Positions 23,642 through 34,832 of a stretch of 64,000 nucleotides of DNA are shown here, piece after piece; positions within the stretch are counted from its first letter, which is position 1, and each line of letters starts with the position of its first letter. Origin of the DNA: Cryoendolithus antarcticus (Eukaryota; Ascomycota; Dothideomycetes; Cladosporiales; Cladosporiaceae). The translations under genes and the position numbers were made by a program. The DNA lies in contig NAJO01000039.1 in the NCBI GenBank assembly GCA_002077065.1, forward strand, positions 310,001 to 374,000, given 5' to 3'. The notes under the pieces were generated by a model that was given only the letters and a program-made list of their open reading frames with translations, was not told where the DNA came from and made no database searches.

Positions 23642-26599
23642 CTATCCCCCAAACCCTTGGTTCCCCATCCCAATATGTTGTGTCATGAATGCCTGCGCCC
23701 ACTCCGTAGCAACTCGCTCAAAATCCTCCGGCCGAACACCCTGCAATTGAGCCTGATATCTCGAAGAAAACTCGTAGCGTCGATTATGGTTACTCTCAAG
23801 ACTGTTTTCTCGATGCAGAGAAGGCGGGTTCTTATACTCGAATATTGTGCGTGTGCCCGAAGTCGAATACTGTGGTGATTGGCCAGAAGTCGCTATCACT
23901 TGAACCGCCCCAGGTCGCCCGTGAGGAGTGATACACATGAGTGCTTTCTCACCGTAATAGAAGGTACTGCTTGCAGGTTGATCGCCAAAGTAGACTTGGG
24001 TATTGGGGGTGAAGTTTTGCCCGTACAATGCGATCTTAGTGCCGCCCACAACTTCTCCGGACGGAGGCAGTATCTCATGGATTGTTGGAACTGGCTCGAG
24101 GGTGTCTAAGGGGAGCTGTGATCCCGAGCTGTGGAGCGCAGGCCGTTGAGAGGCATATATCTGGTTCCGTGGCACTGGTGGGGCTCGTTGGTATGCTGCT
24201 AGGTTCCGCGTGCTGGACACTGGGCTCGCAGCCCGAGAGCCAACCCTACTAGACGGCACTGAGTGATAGTAGCCTTCGATCCCCTGACCTCGCGCGGACT
24301 GCGGCGTTTGAGCTGCCTGAAAGTAGTTGTTCTGCTGCATCACATCGTTCGGTGTCGGTGGACCAGATCCCATATTGTACTGCCCAGGAAGACCAGATGC
24401 CGGCATGGACATGTAGCTCTCTCCCATCGGATTGAACCCAGCACTTGTCGGTCCGTTTGGCGAGAAGGGAGATTGCGAGGCCATCACACCGCCAGGTAGG
24501 TGATTGTTGTGCGCGTTCGTGTCGACTCGAGGTGTCATCACGAGCCCGCTCGGGAGCTTCTTATGCCCAGACGATGACTTGCGCTTCTTGTTCGGACCGC
24601 TATTGCCTGCACTGTTGGGCGAACCCGGTCGCGATAACGTCGTAGGCGTCATGCTGGTTGGTGTCATTGTGGCAGATGTGGCTTGCGATGCAAAGGCTGC
24701 ATTTGCATGCTGCAGCTGATGCACATGACTTTGCGGATACTGCTGGCCGTATCCTCCAAGCCCTTGCAAGTTGCCGGTCGATCGCGAAGATGGAAAGCCA
24801 GTGGGTAGGCCATGGGCACTCATGTCGACCATACTCTGGCTTTGCGGAAGACCATATGGGTATCCACCGTTGTACAGCATCGTGCCTTCCATCTGCGTCG
24901 AGAAGCTCGGAGGATGTGTCTTGTGATCATCAGTGATCAGTATCGAAGCTGACATCTCTTGAGCCACCACTTCGCCTGCTTGGTTCTTGATCGTGAATAT
25001 GACCTGGAAACCTTCCTTCTCAGACTGGTGTCGACAATAGCATGCGATACGCATTGCAGCAACAGCCTCAACTGTACCCTCGGGTGGCCGGTAATCGTCT
25101 CCCACGACAGTTGCCTGCTGAGGGATCGGCTCTGGTGTTTTCCAGGGGAGGTACTCATTCGAGTTGAAGACGACCGCCCGTTCGGTCTCGTAGCGCTCCC
25201 AATGTATCTGCTCCTCTTCCTTCTTGAGCTTCTTCCGACCGGCGCGCTTCCTCTCACGCTGTATGCAGTTGTTGCAGATCCGAACTTCGCCGCCACTGGC
25301 GGGCTTGTCCTCCTCGGGTGTGCTTTTCAGATCATTTCGATCCTCCTCACTACCCGACTCTTTGTGCTGTTCCGCCCGTCGCTGAATCTCCAGATTGCTC
25401 TGCGCTGCTGCAGTGCGTAAAGCCTTCTCTTTGTAACCCGGATTGCGCATGGCACTGGTAGCGACTAACATCGTAGACAACTCGAGCGTCTTGCTAGCGT
25501 CCACATCCTCTCGTGCAAGGAGCTTCGACTTCGCGATCGTCTGTAGCGGCAGATGCAGATACTCAATCCCTGGTGGTGGAGACTCGAGAAACATGTAAAT
25601 GTTGATCTGGGTCTCTACTCTCGACTTGAGGGAGATGGGCGCGATATGCAAAGCAGATCTCCCACGCTGGGTGCCGTTAGATCCCCGCGCTCGAGCTGCA
25701 AGTGTTGCTTCGGTGACCACAGGCGAAGGCGTGAAGCGCACCTGGCTGGGTGATGTGTAGGCATTGAAGTCGCTGGGCCACGCGGGATTCGCAGCCATTG
25801 CGAAGTTCTGATTTGGGTTGAATGTGTCGTTGCTATCTGAAGATGGGGTCGAGAAGAGGGCGTTAGGTGAGTTGTTGAACATCGCTGCGTTGAGCATGGC
25901 AGGCGACTCGTCCCTCGAGCCACCATCGAAATCGAACGTGGCAGGGTTGATGGTCTGCACCTGTGTAGCGTTAGTGGCAGCCGCGCCTCGCGCTCTACGG
26001 ACACTCACAGGAGACTCGTGGGTATAGGGAAGCGTAGTGTGTGGCATAGCCACGCCCCGCACCTGACCGTTTAGGGACAGAGCCTGGTGGAATGCGGTCG
26101 GATTGATAGGACTCGAGTTTGTGCTCTGATTCGGGAAACCAAACATATCCTGATCCGACATGCCTGGACGCATCGCGCCAGCGCCGAAATACGGGATAGC
26201 ATTCTGTCCGATGCCCATTATGGAGTCCTCTTCCTTGACCACATTCACTCCAGCATCCGAGACAGGCGACTCGGAGGTAGGCTTTCGCTTGCGCATACTT
26301 GAGGTGTCTGACGACGAGTCCTGGCTTGAGTTCTCCAGAGATTGCGCAGGCTTCACGCTGTGACCATATTGCTGTGCGCCAGGAGTCGTCGCAGCATCTG
26401 GACCCGACTTGGATGGATTGCGCATTTGCAGACCGCCTGGACTTTCGATGTAGTCGCCCATGTTCGTGAAGGCATCGAAAGGTGTGTTGCCGTATGGTGA
26501 GTCCGAGTTCATGGCATTGTTGAACTCGTCGGAGATGAAGGCAGGATCATTTGCCCACTCCATATCGCCAGTATATACGGTCGCGTTCTTACTGTCCAT
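23642..26599 (-). CDS. SPT23/MGA2-like IPT/TIG-domain transcription regulator without ankyrin or membrane segment
   Basis: An intronless frame of 985 residues from the ATG at 26599. Residues about 320-560 match the conserved N-terminal region of the Mga2/Spt23 family: SRVETQINIYMFLESPPPG, LHLPLQTIAKSKLL, ICNNCIQRERKRAGRKK and AVVFNSNEYLPW. Residues about 838-920 form an IPT/TIG domain (IHEILPPSGEVVGGTKIALY, FGDQPASSTFYYGEKALMCI). The remainder is Ser/Gln/Pro/Met-rich disordered sequence. Yeast Mga2 and Spt23 are ER-tethered and have ankyrin repeats and a C-terminal transmembrane helix after the IPT domain. This protein ends about 65 residues after the IPT domain with neither. It could be a soluble nuclear paralogue. 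Control of fatty-acid desaturase genes is known for the yeast proteins only. Confidence 0.87.
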   Translation of the reverse strand: MDSKNATVYTGDMEWANDPAFISDEFNNAMNSDSPYGNTPFDAFTNMGDYIESPGGLQMRNPSKSGPDAATTPGAQQYGHSVKPAQSLENSSQDSSSDTSSMRKRKPTSESPVSDAGVNVVKEEDSIMGIGQNAIPYFGAGAMRPGMSDQDMFGFPNQSTNSSPINPTAFHQALSLNGQVRGVAMPHTTLPYTHESPVSVRRARGAAATNATQVQTINPATFDFDGGSRDESPAMLNAAMFNNSPNALFSTPSSDSNDTFNPNQNFAMAANPAWPSDFNAYTSPSQVRFTPSPVVTEATLAARARGSNGTQRGRSALHIAPISLKSRVETQINIYMFLESPPPGIEYLHLPLQTIAKSKLLAREDVDASKTLELSTMLVATSAMRNPGYKEKALRTAAAQSNLEIQRRAEQHKESGSEEDRNDLKSTPEEDKPASGGEVRICNNCIQRERKRAGRKKLKKEEEQIHWERYETERAVVFNSNEYLPWKTPEPIPQQATVVGDDYRPPEGTVEAVAAMRIACYCRHQSEKEGFQVIFTIKNQAGEVVAQEMSASILITDDHKTHPPSFSTQMEGTMLYNGGYPYGLPQSQSMVDMSAHGLPTGFPSSRSTGNLQGLGGYGQQYPQSHVHQLQHANAAFASQATSATMTPTSMTPTTLSRPGSPNSAGNSGPNKKRKSSSGHKKLPSGLVMTPRVDTNAHNNHLPGGVMASQSPFSPNGPTSAGFNPMGESYMSMPASGLPGQYNMGSGPPTPNDVMQQNNYFQAAQTPQSARGQGIEGYYHSVPSSRVGSRAASPVSSTRNLAAYQRAPPVPRNQIYASQRPALHSSGSQLPLDTLEPVPTIHEILPPSGEVVGGTKIALYGQNFTPNTQVYFGDQPASSTFYYGEKALMCITPHGRPGAVQVIATSGQSPQYSTSGTRTIFEYKNPPSLHRENSLESNHNRRYEFSSRYQAQLQGVRPEDFERVATEWAQAFMTQHIGMGNQGFGG

Positions 26600-27795
26600 G
26601 GGGACGCTTTCGAGTCGCAGCGCGCTCAAGGGCGCGGTCTGCTCTCTGGGACCTGCGAGCCGGCGTGTTGGGAGGGGTCCCGGCGGTGGGAAGCGGCCAA
26701 GAGACTCGGTCGCGGTGAGTCGCAGGATGTAGAGAGCTTGTCCGGGCGGTCGTGGCGATGCCGGCGACTATGAGAAGTGAAGTGTGAGAGCTGGCAAGAG
26801 GCGTGTCTTGGACTTGTGCCTGGAAATGCAGCAAGAGCAGACCACAAGCGTGCTAGCCGAAAGCCTATCCGTGATCGGGCTGATTTCGCACGGGTGTGGG
26901 GGAGAGTCAAGCAACGACTGTGATGAAGCGGCTCATTGCGCAACACATCACGACACGTGTTAACCGCACTGCATGTACAAGTACAAGTGTAAAGATGTGT
27001 GAAGGACTGACGTTGCGCGCGCCAGCGTGCTCGAGTCGAGGGTGCAGGCGCTCGAGCTGTGCGGGGAAGACAAGCCTAGCTGCATTTCCTGGAGACCACA
27101 CTCACACTGTGCGATTATCTAGTATGGTCCATTGTGTGTCGTGTCTTATACATACGTGCCCTCTGTATCTGCACCTACCATCAGCACTGCACTGACAATC
27201 GCTATCGCTATCCCCTTCGCCGCCGTGCGAGATACAAAAGTACTTCTTACCTATCTGCATCTCCTTCCCTGCCTTTCACTGGCGGCGATCACGCATCCCT
27301 GCAACGGCAACGTTCCGTCCTTCCGGCGCTTATCCCGAGACCTGAAACACATGCACCTCCATTCACTTGACCTGCCATGAATACTACCATACCAAATGCT
27401 TGCTTCCATATCAAGTCATTGCTCGGTGGTCCTGGCAACAATGTCATGATGTACACAGCGTGTTTCTCCGACAACGGTCATGCACCTGCATCGACCCACA
27501 TCATGCCACTCGGCGATTCACATGGCGGTCCGCTCGTGGCGTCTGCAGTCGAGCCGGACTCGGCACTCGTCAAAGCCGTCAAAGCCCTGTCGATATGAAC
27601 ATGTGCAGATAGAGCGTTCAGAACTCCATCAAATGAGAACATAGTCCAACATTTACCCCAAGCCGAGAAAGGAATAAGCGTTGGATGCGCGTACTGTGTG
27701 TAGCTTTCATACAACTGATCGCGTCGCTTTTCATGATCTCATCACGTCGTCAAAGTATGCACATCTCAAACCCACGGTAGCCCTCTGCCACTATC
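26600..27795. other. Intergenic region, 1.2 kb, with one doubtful small ORF
   Basis: The left part is the promoter and G/C-rich leader of the IPT regulator. On the plus strand the ATG at 27377 opens a 73-codon frame (to 27598) beginning MNTTIPNACFHIKSLLGG. Its composition is protein-like and it follows a pyrimidine-rich leader, but it has no recognisable homology and I do not call it as a gene. Confidence 0.4.
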
Positions 27796-28365
27796 TCACA
27801 GGCTCAACTGATCAGCACTGATCCGATCCGCGCTTCTATCCCGCTTCACCATAGACAGCTTATAATACCTCTCGTCTCCGCCCGCCGTCCTACCTCCAAT
27901 GAACCACTTCTCTCCACCAAGTCCTCTCACATCTCGAAAGCCGCCAGAGTCGCTGCTGCTATCACTGCCTCTTCTTCGCGCCCGACCAGCCTCTTGCGCT
28001 GTAGGGTATGAGGGCTGTGGCTTGTTGGGCGGACCGTACACGGGCAATCCTGTAGAAGACGGCGATCGTGGTAGATGGGTAGTAGGTGATACGGTGTGCT
28101 GAAGCAATTGCCGATCTTGTTGTGCCGTGGGCGCTGGATATGCCTGTGCCTTCGCATTGATGGGTCGAGGACTCGTGACTGCATGTTCAGCTGCCAGTGA
28201 CGACTGTGCTCGGCTCGTTTGCGCTGCAGACTGCCATAGCGTTTGTGCGGTCGCGGCGGCTTGTGTGTTCGATGAGGTGATCGATGGTGGTGCTTTGGGT
28301 ATCGACTGAGTATGTGTTCGAAAGGCGGCCAGAAAGTTGCTCAGGAAAGGTCGTTGCGTCGGCAT
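27796..28365 (-). CDS. Small conserved fungal protein of unknown function
   Basis: An intronless frame of 189 residues from the ATG at 28365 (MPTQRPFLSNFLAAFRTHTQ). The first two-thirds is Ser/Thr/Gln/Pro-rich and presumably disordered. The last roughly 60 residues hold the recognisable conserved block RRRGSDSSSDSGGFRDV, GGEKWFIGGRTAGGDERYYK and a basic tail SMVKRDRSADRISADQLSL. I believe this C-terminal block recurs in small hypothetical proteins of Pezizomycotina, but I know of no function. There is no signal peptide or membrane helix. Confidence 0.72.
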   Translation of the reverse strand: MPTQRPFLSNFLAAFRTHTQSIPKAPPSITSSNTQAAATAQTLWQSAAQTSRAQSSLAAEHAVTSPRPINAKAQAYPAPTAQQDRQLLQHTVSPTTHLPRSPSSTGLPVYGPPNKPQPSYPTAQEAGRARRRGSDSSSDSGGFRDVRGLGGEKWFIGGRTAGGDERYYKLSMVKRDRSADRISADQLSL

Positions 28366-29698
28366 TGTGCGTGGTCGGCTGTGGAGCGCCGGTCGCTGGC
28401 CGTAATTGCTCTTCACTCCACCTCACAAACGATCAAGTCTCAAGGCCTTTCTTCTGCAACGCTTCCTCAGATGTGTTTCCTGATTGAACGATAGTCTATA
28501 GCAACTTTCCCGTCGACAACGGTGCTCCCACAGCTTTCTCTTTTCCACGAGATATGACCGCACGGATGGACTCGGAAGCGATGTTTATCCAGATGAGCTC
28601 GTTCTGTACTCCAGCAATGAACCTGGTTTTGTTGGAAGTGTGATTGAAAGTGTTGTTACAGCTCAAGGTGGTCTTGCGGGCGGCAATGGATGATCAAGTG
28701 TGAGCAGGAAGCAGCTTCGTCTGGTCATGCTATTTTCCGTGAAGTCTACTGGTGCAGTCGCACTTCCGGCTGCACCCGACCCTTCACTCCGCACAAGCTA
28801 GCGAAGTAGCCGAAGTCTCTCCACATTGCTCCTGCAGCCCTGCTCCACATCCTCACGCCATCAGATCTCTTTGACTCTTTTATCTAATGATAGGCTTTCA
28901 ATTTACAAGCGACACGCCTCTCCGTTCCAGCGTGATCCGAACTCCAGTACTGACTAACGACTCCTGTGCACTGCCAGTCTATTAGAGAGAGTCCGCAAGC
29001 GTCGCAATCTCACGTCTGTTCCCTAAGCTCAACGGCGATATCGCGGTGCTACTTCGCCTACACCCTGGTCCTGCACGCTGAGAGCTGCAGACTCCACGAG
29101 GGCTGCAAACCATTATGTGTTGGCAGTGCAGATCTAGAGAGGGAAACATGAGTTCACATGCCATGTCGGTCCGAAAGCAGTGCTGACGGCCACCTTCACT
29201 GCAGCAACATCGACATTGAGAAAATGTAGAGAGCTCAGAGGTTGCTTGTATTCTGCGGCGAGCTCACCCACGAGGGCATGGCAAGTCCATGTGCAGAATG
29301 CTGCAAGTGTAGCACCCAATCCACGAATATGCAGCGGTTGCCACAACAGGCTTTGAAGTTGTTGTGTCTCGAGAGGGCGGTATCGTACCGTTCGATATTC
29401 ATTGCTATCTGTATCTCTGGCCCAAGTGCCAAATCATCCCGGGTATCATTCACACTTCTATAACCATTATGCCGCTTCCCGAGCATTAGCACGGACTTGC
29501 TTCGCACCGATTCCGCACCATCGCGAATGTCCCGACTTTGTGGTAATCTCTCCATAGTAAGAGCATCGCTGCCGGCGATAACCTCTCTTTTCGTCGCACG
29601 GTGCGGTCAACCGGGAATCTAGCTCTCGTGCACGTAGCGGCATCGTTATCGATTGACAGCTCAGCCGAACGCATCTTATACCAGCCAGTCCACCAAGC
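28366..29698. other. Intergenic region, 1.3 kb
   Basis: Promoter of the small conserved gene and 3' flank of the MFS gene. It is unusually long for this segment, but no open frame or splice pattern supports a gene, and no tRNA-like box B was found. Confidence 0.45.
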
Positions 29699-31482
29699 TC
29701 ATTCCGAAGCATCAGTCTCCTGCACCTTCGCATCAGCAGCACCTTCCCGCCACCCAGCGCCCCAAAGAGCAGTCGCCCAAACGCCAAGTGCAGAAGCCAC
29801 GAGAAAGCCCGCCGACAGCGTGCTGAACCACCCAACCCCGATCTTGTTGATAGCAGGCAGACAGAAAGCCGACCCAAGCCCCGCAAAGCAGTACCGCAGA
29901 AAGTAGTTGCCATTCACAACCTCACTCGACCGCTCCGGCATAGCCTCAGTGCAGTAAGTGTTCAGCGTCGGGAAGCAGATCGTCTGCGCCACGCCCTGGA
30001 TGAACATGACAATCACCGGCAACGGTATGCCGCCGACCTGCTTCTCGATCGCCCAGCCATACAGCAGCATGCAGCTTGGTATCACGACACCCATGGCTAT
30101 GAGCGAGGCTCGAAGTCGGTCTTCGGGCACCCGCTTACCGTCGCGCTTGGCGATCCATTTCTTGAGGACGTGGCTGGAATAGGTGCCACCGAAGAAGGTG
30201 CCGAAGAAGTAGCCGAAGCCGGGGGCGAGGTAGAAGAGGCCGGCATCGAGAGGAGTTTTGAGACCGAAGCGCGGGTTGAGAACGTAGCGGATTGGTGTTA
30301 GCAGGGAGTACCTGTGGGAATGTAAGTTGAAGTGAGTCGTACCAACTACCATTGGGAGCTCACTTACATGTTGAATACCAACGAGCCACACGCGATAGCT
30401 ACGAAGCACAGATGCGGATGCCGGAAGAGCTTGAGAATCGTAATCGGGTTCATCCATTGCAAGACCTTGACAGTCTTCTCTTTGCGTCCAAGACCCTCGA
30501 GATCAGCCTTTCTCATATTGTGAGCCGTCTCTGGGACGATCGCAAGCATAGCAATCGTGGCCACGCCGGCAAGCGCAGACTGCAGCCAGAAGATACCTCT
30601 CCAATGGCTGTACGTGACGATCACACCAGCGATACAGGGTCCGATCGCTGGTCCCACGAGCACACCCATCAAGAAGATGCTGACCATCTTGGCTCGAGCG
30701 ACCGGTGCATAGATGTCGCCGAGGACGGCTTGACCTAGGGTAAGGAATGCAGTGCCTTGGAAGGCCGTCAGCAAGCGCATGGCGAAGTATGTCTGGAAAT
30801 CTGGTGCGACAGCCGAGCCGATGCTGAAAGCTGTGAAGGTTGCCGCAGCAAAGGTGAGCGGCCACTTCCGACCGTACGTCTGTCCCAGCGGGCCATACAA
30901 GAAGGCCGACAGTGCCATGAACACCATGTACATCGCATTGGACAAGTTGAAGATGGTCGCGGTGGTCTTGAAGGTCTCCACAACCTCGGGCGCAGCAGAC
31001 AGGATCGAGGTACTGCTGATAGGCGCCAAAAACGAGCAGAAGCTCAGAGTAATGAGTATTAGAATCTTACGCTTCGGCGTGAAGCGTGCATAGATCTCAT
31101 CGCCTTCCTCCCAGTGCCCGTCGTGATGTGGCACGACATCATGACTCGAGGCGTGGGTGTGAACGGGCGCGAGTGTCGTATCTTGGGAAGAGATATCGCC
31201 GAGCTCGAGATCGCGGCCTTTGTCGACCTGATCGCCACCATTCAGCTTCGTGAAGGGCCACCACCTGGTCCAGTACGTTGATCTCCATGACCTCCACCAT
31301 CTGGGATTGACCGCTGTCAAGGTTGCTGCTTTCTTTGCCTCATGTAGACTGGAGACCTTTACGGGCGCTGAGTGCTCGGAGGGATTATACTTCGAGCTGT
31401 CATCTTCCTTACTCGAAGACGTAGCTAGCGAAACCAGACTGCTGCTCTTCGAGACGGCCGGACCTTTCGTTGGCGTGGCCAT
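29699..31482 (-). CDS. MFS transporter, DHA1 drug:H+ antiporter type
   Basis: Two exons (31482-30368 and 30311-29699) give 575 residues. The 56-base intron (GTAAGT...CACAG) joins LVFNM to YSLLTP. A roughly 150-residue cytosolic N-terminal tail precedes about 12 hydrophobic helices. Visible family features are SFCSFLAPISSTSILSAAP in helix 1, GPLGQTYGRKWPL in the loop between helices 2 and 3 (the GxLxDRxGRR equivalent) and GPAIGPCIAGVIV in helix 5, the antiporter motif C of DHA1 proteins. Exports of drugs, polyamines or organic acids are all known for this subfamily. The substrate cannot be read from the sequence, and no secondary-metabolite cluster lies next to it. Confidence 0.9.
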
Positions 31483-32861
31483 GGCAGCGCCCCGCGCTTG
31501 CTCAAATTCGAGGGGCCCAGATCAGAGCGAGAGTCTCGCGAGTCAATACTTTGTGCCCTCGCTCACGCAAACCTTCCTAGTTGCCGCAGTGCCGGGTGAT
31601 CGAACAGGAGCTCGAATTTCTCAGGAGGCTTTGGGAGCGCAAAGTATTCAATGTGGCTCGATGTTGCACAAGCAAACCAAAGTAGTACGTTTGCCGTCGA
31701 GACCAGTTATCTGAATCCATGTGTTTCTAGCAATAAGACGATATCGCGGTCGCTGGCGATGCTGTGCCAAACCGATGACAGGAAAAGGAAAGGACATGAC
31801 CACTGCAGAAGCGTTGAAGATACGAGATGGTTATACATGATTCCTACCTGATCTTTGAGTGGACAAAGTGCGTCCGACGTTGCATCTTGAGGCCCACAAG
31901 TCGGTTGGGTCGGCATAAAGATAGACGTTTGATGGGAAGTGGAGGATGGAAAATGTCGCAGCCACCGATATCGCTCCGATTGTCGCTGACGATTAACGTT
32001 CAATTGTTCCGTACATTGGATCTACAGTCATCTCTTCTGCTAGTCGAACGCGCTGGAGCTCATACGGTGCATTCGCAAGTCGAGACGGTGTTGAAAGAGT
32101 TTTAGGGAGTGGTGATCACGATGATGGCGGCTATTGGTGGATGGAAGGAGAATTTCCTTTCTATGTCTTATAGCAGATACGATCTACCATCCGCAAGTAT
32201 GTTACTTTCTGCTTCATGTCAGGTATCAACTTTAAGTCAGACATGCGTTCACACGGATGGCTTTGTCGAAGAACACGTACCAGGTAGTCAATATGCTGGG
32301 CAGCACGACCATATAGTCCAAGCATCGACCTTGCCCAAGCTCCAACGCCAGGACATTTGTACCAGCGACTTGCCGACTGTTCACGGCCAGCATAGCATAT
32401 GACAAATATAGGGCTCAGGCCCTCGTCTTCGGTGCGGGCAAAACATACGCAAAAGCATCGCCCGAATGAGTTCGCGTTGTTCAGTTCTCACTCGCGTTCA
32501 GGACCGTCGTAAGCATTCTACGACGACAATAACGTCCCGTAGTCCGGGCAACACGATCTCGTCGACATGCTATAGACGGCGTAAGCTAAGGTCTTGCGCA
32601 AAAGGTTGTGCCTAAGCCGCCGAGCCATGAAGCCTAGCTTCCTGAGCATGCCATGCATCATCCTCTGCGGGACCCGATATGTCATACTCTCTGCATATAT
32701 CGTGGTCTTCACGCGTGTAGCGGACCGGACTTGTTGCACCGAAGGCTGAACCACAACTGTATTGAAATGGGTCGCCGCGGCTTCGGCGCAAGGTATTGCC
32801 TGGAGTTCCAACCCGAGGGTTTCGGTTGCTGTGGCCTTCATATGTCACCGACAGCAAACCA
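31483..32861. other. Intergenic region, 1.4 kb
   Basis: Promoter of the MFS gene and 3' flank of the CoA-transferase gene. Several 60-110-codon frames exist on both strands (for example the minus-strand frame at 32518-32841), but none shows a family motif. Confidence 0.45.
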
Positions 32862-34229
32862 TCAACTATCGATACCAAACTCAGCGAGGATCTTCTGATT
32901 GTGCTGTCCAACATCAGGCACAGCGTCCATCCTCACATCAGTAGGATTGGCACCGGGCGGTAAGAGAGCTGGCACAGGTCCAACCGGGGTATCGACTGTT
33001 GTCCATCGTTCGCGCGCGCGGAGTTGCGGATGGTCCCAGACACCCTTCATGTCGTTGACGGATGCGTTCGCAATCGCAGCCTTGTCTAGCTTCTCCACTG
33101 TCTCTGCGGACGACAGCTTCGAAAAAGCTCCGACAATGATCTGCTTCAGGTCGGCTCGATTTTGGGACCTCAGAGAATTGGTCATGAACCGGAGATCGCT
33201 CTTGAGTGAGGCGTCTTCAAGGACGATTGAACAGAAGTTGATCCATTCCCGTTCATTCTGGATCCCGAGCATGACTGAGCTTCCGTCGCCGCATTGGAAG
33301 GGACCATACGGATAGATGGCTGCGTGCGAGGCTCCAGCCGGCGTCGGCCCAGGTGCACCATTGTATGTGTAGTACAAAGGAAAGCTCATCCATTCTGTCA
33401 TGCTCTCGAGCATGGAAATGTCGATTCTTCGACCCTTACCAGTCTTACTTCGCTGCATCACAGCTGCCAGTATATTGGTGAGCGCATACATGCCGGCAGC
33501 AATGTCCGCGATCGAAATGCCAACCTTGGCAGGCTCTGACTCTGTGCCAGTAACGCTCAACATTCCGGCCTCTGACTGCACTAACAAATCGTAGGCCTTC
33601 TTGTTACGATACGGGCCATCCTGACCGTAGCCCGAGATATCACACACGATGAGTTCAGGATGCTTAGCATGCAGCTTGTCGAAAGATAATCCCAGTCGAT
33701 CGGCAGCTCCAGGTGCCAGATTCTGAACAAGCACGTCTGCGCGCTCCAACACTTTCATCAGAGTTGCAAGGTCTTTCTTTTCCTTGAGATCAAGAGCAAG
33801 GCTCTCTTTTGATCGATTCGTCCACACGAAGTGAGATGCCATACCATTCACCCGGTCATCGTACCCGCGGGCGAAGTCACCCACTTCTGGCCGTTCGACT
33901 TTGATGACGCGAGCGCCGAGATCTGCTAGCTGGCGTGTGCAGAAGGGCGCTGCGATCGCTTGCTCGAGGCTGACGACGGTGATTCCTTTCAGCGGCAGCA
34001 CGACATGATGCTTGATTGACGTTACAGCTGGTATGTGTGAAGGAGCGGATCCCACGTGCCGATATTGGATCTTGGACATTTGCTGGTGGCGTGAATTGAC
34101 ATGGCGGAAACCAGGCAACGGAGTTAAGCTGCTAACGCTACGGTATGGGTTCCGTACGACGTTCGTAGCACTTGCTTGGATCCCTCTCAGCTGCGTGATG
34201 AGTCCTCGCGGTGGGTGGATGGCCTGCAT
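32862..34229 (-). CDS. Family III (CaiB/BaiF) CoA-transferase, possibly mitochondrial
   Basis: An intronless frame of 455 residues. Residues about 1-70 are rich in Arg/Ser with few acids and could be a mitochondrial presequence. The enzyme begins at PLKGITVVSLEQAIAAPF, followed by LADLGARVIKVERPEVGDFA, the CoA-binding start of the family. The catalytic Asp is expected in KKAYDLLVQSEAGMLSVTG. Later blocks VGISIADIAAGMYAL, GRRIDISMLESM and the C-terminal VGPVPALLPPGANP agree. The size fits the family (about 390-460). Members move CoA between dicarboxylic or hydroxy acids; the closest general pattern is the SUGCT/formyl-CoA-transferase group, but the substrate is not determined. It is divergent from ATG37 with 603 bases between the starts. 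Confidence 0.92.
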   Translation of the reverse strand: MQAIHPPRGLITQLRGIQASATNVVRNPYRSVSSLTPLPGFRHVNSRHQQMSKIQYRHVGSAPSHIPAVTSIKHHVVLPLKGITVVSLEQAIAAPFCTRQLADLGARVIKVERPEVGDFARGYDDRVNGMASHFVWTNRSKESLALDLKEKKDLATLMKVLERADVLVQNLAPGAADRLGLSFDKLHAKHPELIVCDISGYGQDGPYRNKKAYDLLVQSEAGMLSVTGTESEPAKVGISIADIAAGMYALTNILAAVMQRSKTGKGRRIDISMLESMTEWMSFPLYYTYNGAPGPTPAGASHAAIYPYGPFQCGDGSSVMLGIQNEREWINFCSIVLEDASLKSDLRFMTNSLRSQNRADLKQIIVGAFSKLSSAETVEKLDKAAIANASVNDMKGVWDHPQLRARERWTTVDTPVGPVPALLPPGANPTDVRMDAVPDVGQHNQKILAEFGIDS

Positions 34230-34832
34230 TGTGGTTTTAAAGATTTTGCCTCAGCACGCCGTAGAGATGATACTCAGTGCTCCCATCCAGGTAGATGTGT
34301 GGGTAGATACCTGCAAGACTCGAGTAGCGAAAGTTTCGCCTGCAACATTGTTCCTCTCTATTACTAGGATGCTTCCTTCGACTCTGACCTCGGCTATATG
34401 CTATAGTCCAAGATCATTCCAACATCAGACGACGAGCATCACATTTTCTACACGCCCACCGAGCCCCAGCGGCTTTGCGCATTGGATTCTCGGACAGTAT
34501 GGGCGGTGGATGTACCATTTGGGCTATTGCTGCAGATACTAGCCTAGTCTGAACGGTAAGCAAGGGGCCGCTCAACCGCGCAATAATAGCTAACGTCGGA
34601 GCCTTGTGGACGACACGGATGTGGGGGTGTTCTTCGATACCGGAAGGCCTGATGAAGGAAACCGACTGGCCGAGGTCTCTCGACTTCACGCTCGTCATTG
34701 GCTTTGCATGTGATTGTCGCGTGCCGCCGTGTAGCATCAGTAAATATGCAATTGACTAAGACTCGTATGGTTCTACTTGTTGCAGACTGGTAGTAACGGC
34801 TGCACATTCATACACATTCATACACATTCGAC
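34230..34832. promoter_or_regulatory. Shared divergent promoter, CoA-transferase / ATG37
   Basis: The two start codons face away from each other across 603 bases. Just before the ATG37 start there is a directly repeated CATTCATACACATTCATACACATTC-type run (about 34803-34830), three tandem copies of an ACATTCATAC-like unit. Both products handle acyl-CoA-related chemistry, so joint control is possible but unproven. Confidence 0.5.

Noticed and set aside
27377..27598. 73-codon plus-strand ORF starting MNTTIPNACFHIKSLLGG
   Set aside because: Protein-like composition but no homology, splice evidence or conserved motif; kept only as a note in the intergenic entry.
34012..34542. 176-codon plus-strand frame over the start of the CoA-transferase gene
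   Set aside because: It overlaps the well-supported enzyme on the other strand and shows no family motif.
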